Source: JABMQF01 sp964563755
GTDB taxonomy: Archaea > Nanobdellota > Nanobdellia > Woesearchaeales > UBA11576
DNA length: 64,000 nucleotides
Direction: 5' to 3'
NCBI GenBank assembly: GCA_964563755.1
Contig: CAZLYC010000003.1
Location: forward strand, 1-64,000
Each line of letters begins with the position of its first letter. Within the stretch, counting starts at the first letter, position 1. The notes beneath the pieces are model-generated. The model was not told the DNA's origin, ran no database searches, and saw only the letters and a list, made by a program, of their open reading frames with translations. This document shows, one piece after another, positions 24,535 through 32,756 of this stretch. The position numbers and the translations under genes are program-made.

Positions 24535-24822
24535 TCACTTCATCATGCGCTCAAGCAAATCGTTCAAGCGCTTCTCTTCAGAATGCATTGTCTTTACATA
24601 AGGCACAGTCCCTATTATCAGGACGCACAGACCCATAACTATCAGCACGTTCAGCAAAGTCCTGTCTATGTACCCATTTATGAATCCCAAAACTGCCACG
24701 AACATAAATGCGAAGTAAAGAATAAGACTCTTGTTCATGACAAGCATTGACTTTTCCCTGTTGAGACGAGACTTCTCGACCTCTAAGTCAATGACCTCTT
24801 TTTTCAAACCAGCTCCGGTCAT
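24535..24822 (-). CDS. small two-helix membrane protein of the pilus cluster
   Basis: This 95-residue protein has a charged N-terminal helix (residues 1-30), two membrane segments (LILYFAFMFVAVLGFINGYI; NVLIVMGLCVLIIGTVPYV) and a charged tail (EEKRLNDLLERMMK). GAGGT precedes the ATG. It ends 1 base before the major pilin candidate, so the two are surely cotranscribed. It may be a membrane assembly factor; no family is recognised. Confidence 0.6.
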   Translation of the reverse strand: MTGAGLKKEVIDLEVEKSRLNREKSMLVMNKSLILYFAFMFVAVLGFINGYIDRTLLNVLIVMGLCVLIIGTVPYVKTMHSEEKRLNDLLERMMK

Positions 24823-24897
24823 TTTATTACCTCCTCTTTTTTACTGAAAAATCGCAATCAAAAAATTATTGAATCAAAAATCATGAAACATAAAAAA

Positions 24898-25377
24898 TCA
24901 TGAGCAAGCGACAACATCCGCCATGACTTTCCTGTCAGCGCAGATTATGTCCATATTTTCCTTGGTTATATGCGGTATGACTTCGACCCTCGTAATCGCT
25001 GAAGCACCAGTATTTATTGTGACCAACTTCACCCTGTTGGGGTTCATGCTTATCTCAGTCATATTAGTATGTAAAGGCATCACCCCATTATAATACCGAA
25101 AGTCCATACTATCAATTCTTATGTAGTTCTTATTCTGAAGTGTAATATTTAAAGCTTGTGCTGAGAAACAAGCGTTTTCGATGTTTATGGACACTGTACG
25201 GCATTCATCTGTATTATAGACGACCTTCTTTATGTCCTTTGTAGAGTCTTCAGTATAATCAACCATGAAATGATACATGAAAACACTAAGGACGACTGTG
25301 AATGCTACAAGAAGTACCCAAGACATCCACTCAGACACTGCCTTTTTTCCCCTGAACGCCTTGACTTTTCCCATCAT
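24898..25377 (-). CDS. pilin-like protein
   Basis: The N-terminus (GKKAVSEWMSWVLLVAFTVV then LSVFMYHFMVDYTED) has the K-A-V-S junction of archaeal prepilins, with Glu and Trp at the following positions. The mature domain has four Cys (DECRTVS; NACFSAQ; IICADR; VVACS) and ends in a Cys, like the pilin at 23982-24533. It is probably a minor pilin. The second codon is also ATG; the ribosome site AGAGGT lies close to both. Confidence 0.75.
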   Translation of the reverse strand: MMGKVKAFRGKKAVSEWMSWVLLVAFTVVLSVFMYHFMVDYTEDSTKDIKKVVYNTDECRTVSINIENACFSAQALNITLQNKNYIRIDSMDFRYYNGVMPLHTNMTEISMNPNRVKLVTINTGASAITRVEVIPHITKENMDIICADRKVMADVVACS

Positions 25378-25413
25378 ACCTCTTTTTTAAATAAACCGCC
25401 TATTTTTTTCGGT

Positions 25414-25950
25414 TCACTCCTTAACGAAAATCTCCCTTCTAGAGCCTTTCCTGACCCTTAAAACTGCCTTTGAATCAGTACCCTGATTAGAGATGTTGAA
25501 TTTATAAATGTTTTCATGAAAAACATCGTCCCTGACCTCTAAAACCGCTTCTGAGAGGTTCAGCCTTGTGAAGTAAGTATTGACTCCCGGCGCTATTGTC
25601 TCATTGATGTTAAGTATCGCTACAGGAATCTTCATCTTATTGGAGAAATACACCCTTTCACCAGTCTCAAGAACCGAAAATATTTCCAAATCAACCTTCT
25701 TCATCTTTGAGTAAGAGATGAAGCTGTCCAGGAACTTCTCGTATTCTGTGTTGACATCCTTCCCTTCAAACAAGGCATTGTTCATCGCAGATGTCCTTTC
25801 GAAAACAAAATTCTCAAACACCATCCTAAAAGTCCTTGAAGGATCGGGAGTTGCGCTCTCAGACTGAAGAAGAAGAGTCGAGTATGCTATCAGTATTATA
25901 GCTGTGAATATGAAGAACTGCGCTTTTTTTGAATTAAACAAAAAAATCAT
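25414..25950 (-). CDS. pilin-like protein with class III-type N-terminus
   Basis: Residues 7-29 (SKKAQFFIFTAIILIAYSTL) match the K-K-A-Q-x junction of class III archaeal prepilins followed by a hydrophobic helix. The 150-residue outer domain is beta-rich and contains no Cys. Its start overlaps the stop of the large surface protein upstream by 4 bases, which ties the surface proteins to the pilus genes. It is a likely minor pilin or initiator. Confidence 0.72.
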   Translation of the reverse strand: MIFLFNSKKAQFFIFTAIILIAYSTLLLQSESATPDPSRTFRMVFENFVFERTSAMNNALFEGKDVNTEYEKFLDSFISYSKMKKVDLEIFSVLETGERVYFSNKMKIPVAILNINETIAPGVNTYFTRLNLSEAVLEVRDDVFHENIYKFNISNQGTDSKAVLRVRKGSRREIFVKE

Positions 25951-28676
25951 TTAACCACCATAGTCAGATTTATCTTTCCATCTGGCGTAAGGCCATTATT
26001 GATTATATAGACAGTGTACTTTCCAGGAGCCAGCTTCTCTGCGCCGCTCAAGAGCACATCCTCATATCTTAGTTCTCCCTGCACGACAAAAGACTTCGCT
26101 TCCCTTCCCAGACCGAATGAAGGAGACTTGCGGTCAAGGAACGAATTCTCTGCAAGGTCGTCTGCTGCATCCTCAACATCAAAAGGTTTAGACATGAAAA
26201 TCTTTATTGTGTTCATCTCAGTCACTGCCTGAGCAGAGCCTCCTCCAACATTGACTCCGCCGAACTCCTCTGTACCTATACCTACATAAGCCCCAGTCTC
26301 GGAAGAATAGCACAAATATGGATTATCTGACGCTGCGCATCCGTCATACACCACCCTCAATGTTCTGTTAGACTCAGGCATCAACGTCCTTGCGACGACA
26401 ATCCTCACAATAGAAGATCTCGTGACCGCTCCAGCAGGCGTTGTAGCAACAGCATATAACTCATTCCTGCCAAGCTCAAGCCCGACATCATTGAAAACAT
26501 TCGTTGTGCTGAACTGCACAGCGGAAGTTGTTGAATTGCTGCCATCAGGATGCATCGCCACGACATATACAGAAGCATTGCCTGCCACAGCGACTTTCAC
26601 GCTTATGTTTGTCTCTTTTGATGCTGTTGATATGATCTCGCCATCATGCGGATACACGATGGATACGCTTACTCCGCCTGCAGCAATCGTAATCTTATAG
26701 TGCGCAGATTCTCCCCAGTTGCCCGCGACATCCTTTGCCTTGACATGGAAATAGTATATCCCGTCGGAAAGGTCATCATATCTTGCCTTCCATTCTCCGC
26801 CGTATTCAGGACGCTTTACCTCGATAGCATAGTCAACTCCTGTCGCTAAGCTGCATGATCCAGAATCATTGCACAAATATTTCATGGATGATGAATCAAT
26901 CTGCGCAGCATCAAGAGTGCCTGCAATCGAAAGAATGTTCCTGTTGTCATCATCAGAAACGAGTCCTGAAACGAAGATGTAGATGTCACTTGAAACATCG
27001 TCGACGCTCTCATTGATGACAAGATCGAACGCGTAAGAATCTGCAAGAGTCATGCTCTCCACGTATTTTATATCCCTATTGATCAAGTCTATGTTTGACA
27101 CTATATCTGTCGCCTGCGCTAATGATGTTATAGTTTCGCCATCTGAAACCTTGAAGATATACACCTCTACTTTCATCAGGTCAGAATAATCAGACACTAT
27201 CTCTGCCAGAGCAACACTCACATCCAGCTCATCACCTGCAGTGATGTTTGTGTGCAGCTGCTTCATCACAGTGAATGTGTTAGGCGAAGTGGATGTGCTG
27301 TTAGCGCGGAGCAGCTGGGCATAACCGCTGTTCCTCATAGAAACCAAAGTATCCATGCCCCGCTCCTCAGGCAAATCATCGGGAGCAGTTCCTGGGAAAG
27401 AATCAAGCAAGTAAGAGTAAGAATCAACACCGCTCATGTTGCCGTTGCTCTCTATGTCAACTGCTGTCCAATTGAACTCTGCATCAGATACTGTATACTC
27501 TGCAGACTGATTAGGATGTGTTGTGCTGTTCAGTAATGGTATGTCTGGCTGAGTTATGTCTATCCTTGCACCGTCAGAAACACCTACAGCACTAAGATTA
27601 GACGGGTTGTATGCCTGAACCTCAAATGAATAAACCCAATTCTCTTTAAGCGACAAATCATCGACAGTCACGCTTGTTTCTGTCCCGACGTCACTCCAAT
27701 CACAATCTCCATCATAGCATGAGCCGTTCTCAAGCAGCCTGTATCTGTAGTACACCTCAGAAATGTCATCTGTTGCATTTAACCAGTGCGCACTTATCGA
27801 AGTGTTGCTGTTCCACCAGTCGATATCATCCCCTTCGAGACCGTCGTAGACTATGGGTGCTGAGGGAGGAGTGAAATCAAGATAAGGATTGTACACAATA
27901 CTATCATTAAGCCTGATTGTATTCCATGCACCGTCCTTTATCTCATAATAGACTGTCTTGTTCCCTGTTCCCTCGCTCAATATCCACGGCTTTACTGAAA
28001 CACAAGATTCCCAGACAGCATAATCAAGATTTGATTCGTTATCATTCGCCCATCTACAAACATCAACACCCGACTCATTATCATAAAAGCTCAGGTTAAG
28101 GAAAACATTCTGCGTGTTAGTTAACTCTGTCCCATTAGGACCGAATATGACTATCGAACCTTCAGGCGGAAAGCTGTCTGTTGAATTTATCTTTAGGTTA
28201 ACGTTGTATGCTGCATCAGGATTGTCACACGCGTAGACATGCGAATCATTCATCTTAGCAATCGAGAAAAGACATTCAAATTCAGCAGGCGTCGCGCTGA
28301 CAGCAGATATCTCCAGGTCCCACTCCCTGAAAACATTTGTTGAACGCAGGCATGATGAGTGGTTGTAGTATCCATCCACTGAAACGTGAGCGTCGCTGCT
28401 GTTGAAAAGCTGCACTACATCAATGAAATTCCCGTCACACTCATAGCTTAAAGGAGTCATGCTCGAGTTGCATGCGATCGTCCAGTTGAACAAAGAACTG
28501 TTGCCATACTCTGCATGCGAGTCGTTCTGCTGGTAGAAGTTAATGAAGCCTACGTAACCAGACGGTACTTCGCTGATATTATACATGCTGCAGTCCAGGT
28601 TGGATTGTGATGAGACAGACAGGGCTGACGCTAACAACAAAAACAATACAAGCATCAGATTTCTTGATATTTTCAT
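25947..28676 (-). CDS. large secreted surface protein with shared C-terminal module
   Basis: A Sec signal peptide (LMLVLFLLLASALSVSSQ) leads a 909-residue beta-rich protein. Residues about 170-909 form a module shared with the protein at 32757-35054 and with the end of the giant protein. It starts at GSIVIFGPNGTEL, passes Ig/fibronectin-like parts (TPPSAPIVYDG; SFEVQAYNPSNL) and ends in a domain of about 135 residues (PGKYTVYIINNGLTPDG). The first 150 residues are unique. There is no C-terminal anchor, so the shared end may be a sorting or attachment domain. Many N-x-S/T sites are present. Confidence 0.72.
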   Translation of the reverse strand: MKISRNLMLVLFLLLASALSVSSQSNLDCSMYNISEVPSGYVGFINFYQQNDSHAEYGNSSLFNWTIACNSSMTPLSYECDGNFIDVVQLFNSSDAHVSVDGYYNHSSCLRSTNVFREWDLEISAVSATPAEFECLFSIAKMNDSHVYACDNPDAAYNVNLKINSTDSFPPEGSIVIFGPNGTELTNTQNVFLNLSFYDNESGVDVCRWANDNESNLDYAVWESCVSVKPWILSEGTGNKTVYYEIKDGAWNTIRLNDSIVYNPYLDFTPPSAPIVYDGLEGDDIDWWNSNTSISAHWLNATDDISEVYYRYRLLENGSCYDGDCDWSDVGTETSVTVDDLSLKENWVYSFEVQAYNPSNLSAVGVSDGARIDITQPDIPLLNSTTHPNQSAEYTVSDAEFNWTAVDIESNGNMSGVDSYSYLLDSFPGTAPDDLPEERGMDTLVSMRNSGYAQLLRANSTSTSPNTFTVMKQLHTNITAGDELDVSVALAEIVSDYSDLMKVEVYIFKVSDGETITSLAQATDIVSNIDLINRDIKYVESMTLADSYAFDLVINESVDDVSSDIYIFVSGLVSDDDNRNILSIAGTLDAAQIDSSSMKYLCNDSGSCSLATGVDYAIEVKRPEYGGEWKARYDDLSDGIYYFHVKAKDVAGNWGESAHYKITIAAGGVSVSIVYPHDGEIISTASKETNISVKVAVAGNASVYVVAMHPDGSNSTTSAVQFSTTNVFNDVGLELGRNELYAVATTPAGAVTRSSIVRIVVARTLMPESNRTLRVVYDGCAASDNPYLCYSSETGAYVGIGTEEFGGVNVGGGSAQAVTEMNTIKIFMSKPFDVEDAADDLAENSFLDRKSPSFGLGREAKSFVVQGELRYEDVLLSGAEKLAPGKYTVYIINNGLTPDGKINLTMVVK

Positions 28677-28701
28677 ATTCTGTCTATCTTATGCTAAATT
28701 C

Positions 28702-31700
28702 TTAGCTCATTCCTCCAACTAGCACTTCTATCATGCATACATCTACATCGCATGGATCAAGCGCCTTCCCGAGTATTGCACCGAAATCTGAGACTGTCGC
28801 TTTCTCGGCGTGTCCGTCTATGTCTGAAGTCGTCAAAAGATCGAACCTAGCTATCGGGCCTTTGGCTTTGGTCTTCACAATTCCTGTTATGCCGACAGGA
28901 ACGCCGACTTCTGATTTCCTGTTGCCAATTATAGTCGGGAATTCTGAAACCACTCCAACAACAGACTTCTCTGCGCGCTCAGAGCATCTCAACACATGCT
29001 TGTTCTCATCCATGCAGACGACGTCTCCTGAATCCAGCTTCTCTCCGGCACTCATGAACTCTGCGAAGTCTGCGCCGTAACCTGTGAGGTTGCCTGAATA
29101 ATAGATGTTGCCGTTGACGTCAAGTTTAGCATTTGCGTTAGGTGTTGCAGTGCCGATGCCGATGTTGCCGTTCTTCAAGACAGTCATAGCATTCGCCCTG
29201 TTCGATGCATCTGAGCCTATACCTATAATAAAAACAGGATCCGTGTCTATCCAATTAGTCATGGATGTTGCAGATATCACATTATACCTACCAACGGCTA
29301 CGGAAGCATATGGTCTGGCAGTAGTGAAGACTCCTGCAGTGAAGGAAGCATCTCCTTGTGCGGATGTCTGCTCTCCTGTAGACAATGAATCCGATCCAGA
29401 AGCATTTGTCATGTACCCCATCGCGAAAGACAAACCTCCGCTCGCATTTGTCTCACGCCCAGTGGCTGTCGACATTGTACCCTCCGCATTTGTCCGGTAA
29501 CCCATCGCAGTTGAATACATGCCTCTCGACACTGACTCCTGACCCATAGAGGTAGAGTAAGATCCATACGCTTTTGTAGAATAGCCAGTAGCAAGGGAAA
29601 TTGTGCCGCTCGCTACACTCTGATCACCCATTGCAACCGACCTGCTCCCATTCGCTATCGTATAATATGTCATGGCAGTAGAGTGCTCACCGCTCGCAGC
29701 AGTATTCCGCCCCATTGCCGTTGAGTAGTTTCCGCTGGCTATGTTGTTGTTGCCGCCCGGAACGGTTGATAGGTCTCCGCTGGCCGTGTTGTAGGTGCCG
29801 CCCGAAACTGTTGCCCCGCCACCGGTGGCAGTATTGGAGTAACCGCCCCCAATGGTCATCGCGCCCTTGCCAACCGAACCGGCCGAGTTGGATTGACCAC
29901 CAGCAATGGTTGCAGAGCCGCTATTGGCATTATTGGAATCGCCGCCGCCCACCGCAGAATAGATACCGCTAGCCGTGTTCTTGTATCCTCCGCCTATGAC
30001 TGCATAATTCCCCGAAGCGACTTGGGTAGATGCGTCCCTATAAGTTTGAATATCAACTGCTCCAGTACCTCTAGCGTTGCCAGCTACACTGCCTGCTTGC
30101 CCAGTTCCCGTGCTGACGATTCCCAGAGTATGCTGAATGGTGCCATTAACATCCAACTTAGCGCCCGGATTAGTCGTCCCGATGCCGACATTATCCGCAG
30201 TTGTGGATAATATCACATCACTGCCAGTATCATTCCAGCCGCTCTCGGCGCCTGTCGCACTGAGGCACTTGCCGCCGTCGATGCAGATATCATTACCAGC
30301 AGTGACATTTATCTTACCTGCTACGTGAAGAGTGGCGTTTGGAGATGTTGTACCGATGCCTACTTTACCTAATGCATCTATGACAAAGGGGGTCGTGTCT
30401 GAAGTTTGATCATCTACCCTGAACGAATCTCCGCTTCCGCTATTCTCTACATTCAACTTAGCATACGGCACAGATGAAAAAGTTGGAAGACCTATTCCAA
30501 CCTGGCCCTGGCTGTCAATCACGAAGCGCATATTAGCATTCTCGAAAATCCTGAACTTGATAGTCTCATCGTTCGCAGAAAGCGTCCAATTCGATGCTGA
30601 ACCGGCAGGGTCCAACAAAATCTCTGCCTGACCTGTGCTTACAGGCGCGTAATTAGTCAATATAAGACCCGCAGCTGACCCAGGCATAGCGCTTTGGTTA
30701 TAGCGGATGTGCAGAGCAGCCAATGGAGCATCTGTACCCACTCCAAGCCGCTTGTTCGGCGCATCCCATGTAAAATTTTCATATGAATCTAATGAAGAAC
30801 TGCTGTTCCAGAACGCAACTCTTCCAGCAGAACCTAAGCCGCTCACGAAACCCATTGCACCCGGAGCAGAACATTGCGTCGAAGAATCATTGAACACGAC
30901 ACAACCATCGTTGTTGACTCCCAAAGTAGTCTTCTTGACGTCACCGGTCAAGTTCATGAGCCAGCCTGAACCGTACTGAACTGACCAGAGATTAGGTAAT
31001 CCAGAACTGCCGTTGGCAGGAATATTTGTTTGGTGATGCTGAGGAGCAATTACACAATTGCAACTGTAAGTGGCAAGACCATTAGTACAGCTTCCGCCTC
31101 CTGTAGAACAACTATAGGTGCCAGGTATGCCGCCGACAGAACAAGAACCGCCGTTCTGGATTTCACATCCATTCCCTGCACCAGTACCGCTGGCGTCGCA
31201 GTCATAATAATTCGAGTCGCATACGCAACCACATGTAGAGTTGACATTGTTGTTCGAACCAACTAAGCAGTTCGTAGACCCTGCTTGAACCTCGCAAGTA
31301 TTTGGGTCGCCGTCATTAGCGCAATTATAATATCCTGCTATACAGCTTCCGCATGTGAATGAACCCCATGAACTGGCTGAACATACTGTCTGCTTGTTAG
31401 TCGGAGCATTGAAGCACGAGCTGTCACGGTTGCACCAGTAACCTCCTCCATTATCGCAGAAAGGAGACGGAGCATTATATCCTTCGCAGTCTACAACATA
31501 ACCTCCACCATAGCTTCCAGTGTGTTGCGTAACGCTGTTTGCTGTGCTTCCTGGCGCAGAAAGCGTCGTCGTATCATAACAGTAAACTATCCCACCACTA
31601 TAACCACACATCCTTAACTGTGTAGGCGTAGATGGACAGTTCTGAGACTGGTAGCTAGTAGGACAAGTGCTAGGATTCTGCTGCCAGTAAGCGGCAAATA

Positions 31701-31761
31701 CGCTGACACTCATCAAGACAAAAAGCAAGGCACTGATTGTTGTTAATTTGTTTAGTTTCAT
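28702..31761 (-). CDS. surface adhesin with YadA-like head repeats
   Basis: The start at 31761 gives a clean signal peptide (LTTISALLFVLMSVSVFA); the longer frame overlaps the upstream gene. Residues 20-240 are Cys-rich small units (CGSCIAGYYNCANDG; CGCVCDSNYYDCD). Several GIGTxxPNATLHV-type segments follow. Then comes a run of about 14-residue repeats of the form GxxSxAxGxxTxAxG (ASGNYSTAMGRNTAASGEHS and so on), as in YadA/Hia head domains of bacterial trimeric adhesins. The C-terminus (YGADFAEFMSAGEKLDSGDV onward) resembles bacterial tail-fibre-like ends. No bacterial outer-membrane anchor is present, which fits an archaeon. Confidence 0.75.
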   Translation of the reverse strand: MKLNKLTTISALLFVLMSVSVFAAYWQQNPSTCPTSYQSQNCPSTPTQLRMCGYSGGIVYCYDTTTLSAPGSTANSVTQHTGSYGGGYVVDCEGYNAPSPFCDNGGGYWCNRDSSCFNAPTNKQTVCSASSWGSFTCGSCIAGYYNCANDGDPNTCEVQAGSTNCLVGSNNNVNSTCGCVCDSNYYDCDASGTGAGNGCEIQNGGSCSVGGIPGTYSCSTGGGSCTNGLATYSCNCVIAPQHHQTNIPANGSSGLPNLWSVQYGSGWLMNLTGDVKKTTLGVNNDGCVVFNDSSTQCSAPGAMGFVSGLGSAGRVAFWNSSSSLDSYENFTWDAPNKRLGVGTDAPLAALHIRYNQSAMPGSAAGLILTNYAPVSTGQAEILLDPAGSASNWTLSANDETIKFRIFENANMRFVIDSQGQVGIGLPTFSSVPYAKLNVENSGSGDSFRVDDQTSDTTPFVIDALGKVGIGTTSPNATLHVAGKINVTAGNDICIDGGKCLSATGAESGWNDTGSDVILSTTADNVGIGTTNPGAKLDVNGTIQHTLGIVSTGTGQAGSVAGNARGTGAVDIQTYRDASTQVASGNYAVIGGGYKNTASGIYSAVGGGDSNNANSGSATIAGGQSNSAGSVGKGAMTIGGGYSNTATGGGATVSGGTYNTASGDLSTVPGGNNNIASGNYSTAMGRNTAASGEHSTAMTYYTIANGSRSVAMGDQSVASGTISLATGYSTKAYGSYSTSMGQESVSRGMYSTAMGYRTNAEGTMSTATGRETNASGGLSFAMGYMTNASGSDSLSTGEQTSAQGDASFTAGVFTTARPYASVAVGRYNVISATSMTNWIDTDPVFIIGIGSDASNRANAMTVLKNGNIGIGTATPNANAKLDVNGNIYYSGNLTGYGADFAEFMSAGEKLDSGDVVCMDENKHVLRCSERAEKSVVGVVSEFPTIIGNRKSEVGVPVGITGIVKTKAKGPIARFDLLTTSDIDGHAEKATVSDFGAILGKALDPCDVDVCMIEVLVGGMS

Positions 31762-31771
31762 TTCAGTCACC

Positions 31772-32731
31772 TCACTTGCAACACGCCAACGGGAACGTGT
31801 TTGCACAATGGCCTGTGCGGCCATCTCCACCTTTTGAAGCATCAAAGTACCACCAGTTTCCAAGATAAAGTGTGGCTAGCCCGTGAGTGAAGCCATTACA
31901 ATCAGTAACTGGAAGGGATGCCGGTGAGTATTTCGCAGGACCTGTAGCTATCCATGCCTCTCCGCTCCATCCAGATATCAAAGTAAGATTTCTTGTAGCT
32001 ATCGTATACGCTATCTCAGCGAAACTGCAGAGATGCGTTCCAGGGAATTCAGCGTTGCATTTAACATCTCCGTCCTTGTAACCGTTGGCACCGAAATTTC
32101 CTGTTGATGTCGCAGCAGTCTTGTTGAAGAATGTGCCGAAAGCCCTGCTAAGGCAAACACCACCGTCTATGCAAATATCATTTCCGGAAGTCACATTGAT
32201 ATTACCTGCAACATGCAACGTAGCGTTAGGGCTTGCTGTTCCTATACCTACCTTGTCAGCACCAGTAGTCAACCTGACCACATCTCCATCATCAGTCCAT
32301 CCTCCGCCAGTTGACGGACCACCACCGCCTGAACCTCCAAGGCAATTTCCTCCTTGCACGCAAATATCACCGGTAGCATTGATTGTACCTACTACATGCA
32401 GAGTAGCGTTAGGCTGAGTCGTACCGATGCCAACTTTTCCTGCAAATAATGCTGATATCAACAAGTCTGATGGATTAAGATAGTAAACAGGATTATCTAA
32501 ATCATAAAATACTGTTGCGTTGACTACGCTCGCTTTCAACTGATAAGAACCCATGTCTAGGTTCTTGTCTATTGTCCTTATCTCAGATATGAGGTGAGAC
32601 TGGACCTGCGCTAGAGCTGTCGCTACATTGATAACGAGAATCGTGGCAAGGAGAGCTGAAAACAGCACAAGTCGTGCGGAATAAGATAAAACACCTAAAT
32701 CCGCAACTGATCTCCTAAACCCTTTTCTCAT
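31772..32731 (-). CDS. surface protein with GIGT repeats and Cys-rich C-terminal domain
   Basis: An N-terminal hydrophobic helix (ARLVLFSALLATILVINVAT) is followed by two segments of the form VGIGTxxPNATLHV with DICxxGGxCL, separated by a Gly/Ser linker. These match segments in the neighbouring adhesin. The C-terminal 120 residues form a compact Cys/Trp domain (CNAEFPGTHLCSFAEI; NWWYFDASKGGDGRTGHCAN; PLACC). I associate that pattern with surface proteins of candidate-phylum bacteria, from memory and unchecked. It lies 10 bases before the adhesin gene. Confidence 0.68.
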   Translation of the reverse strand: MRKGFRRSVADLGVLSYSARLVLFSALLATILVINVATALAQVQSHLISEIRTIDKNLDMGSYQLKASVVNATVFYDLDNPVYYLNPSDLLISALFAGKVGIGTTQPNATLHVVGTINATGDICVQGGNCLGGSGGGGPSTGGGWTDDGDVVRLTTGADKVGIGTASPNATLHVAGNINVTSGNDICIDGGVCLSRAFGTFFNKTAATSTGNFGANGYKDGDVKCNAEFPGTHLCSFAEIAYTIATRNLTLISGWSGEAWIATGPAKYSPASLPVTDCNGFTHGLATLYLGNWWYFDASKGGDGRTGHCANTFPLACCK

Positions 32732-32756
32732 TTTAGCACCTCTTGATTAATCTTGA

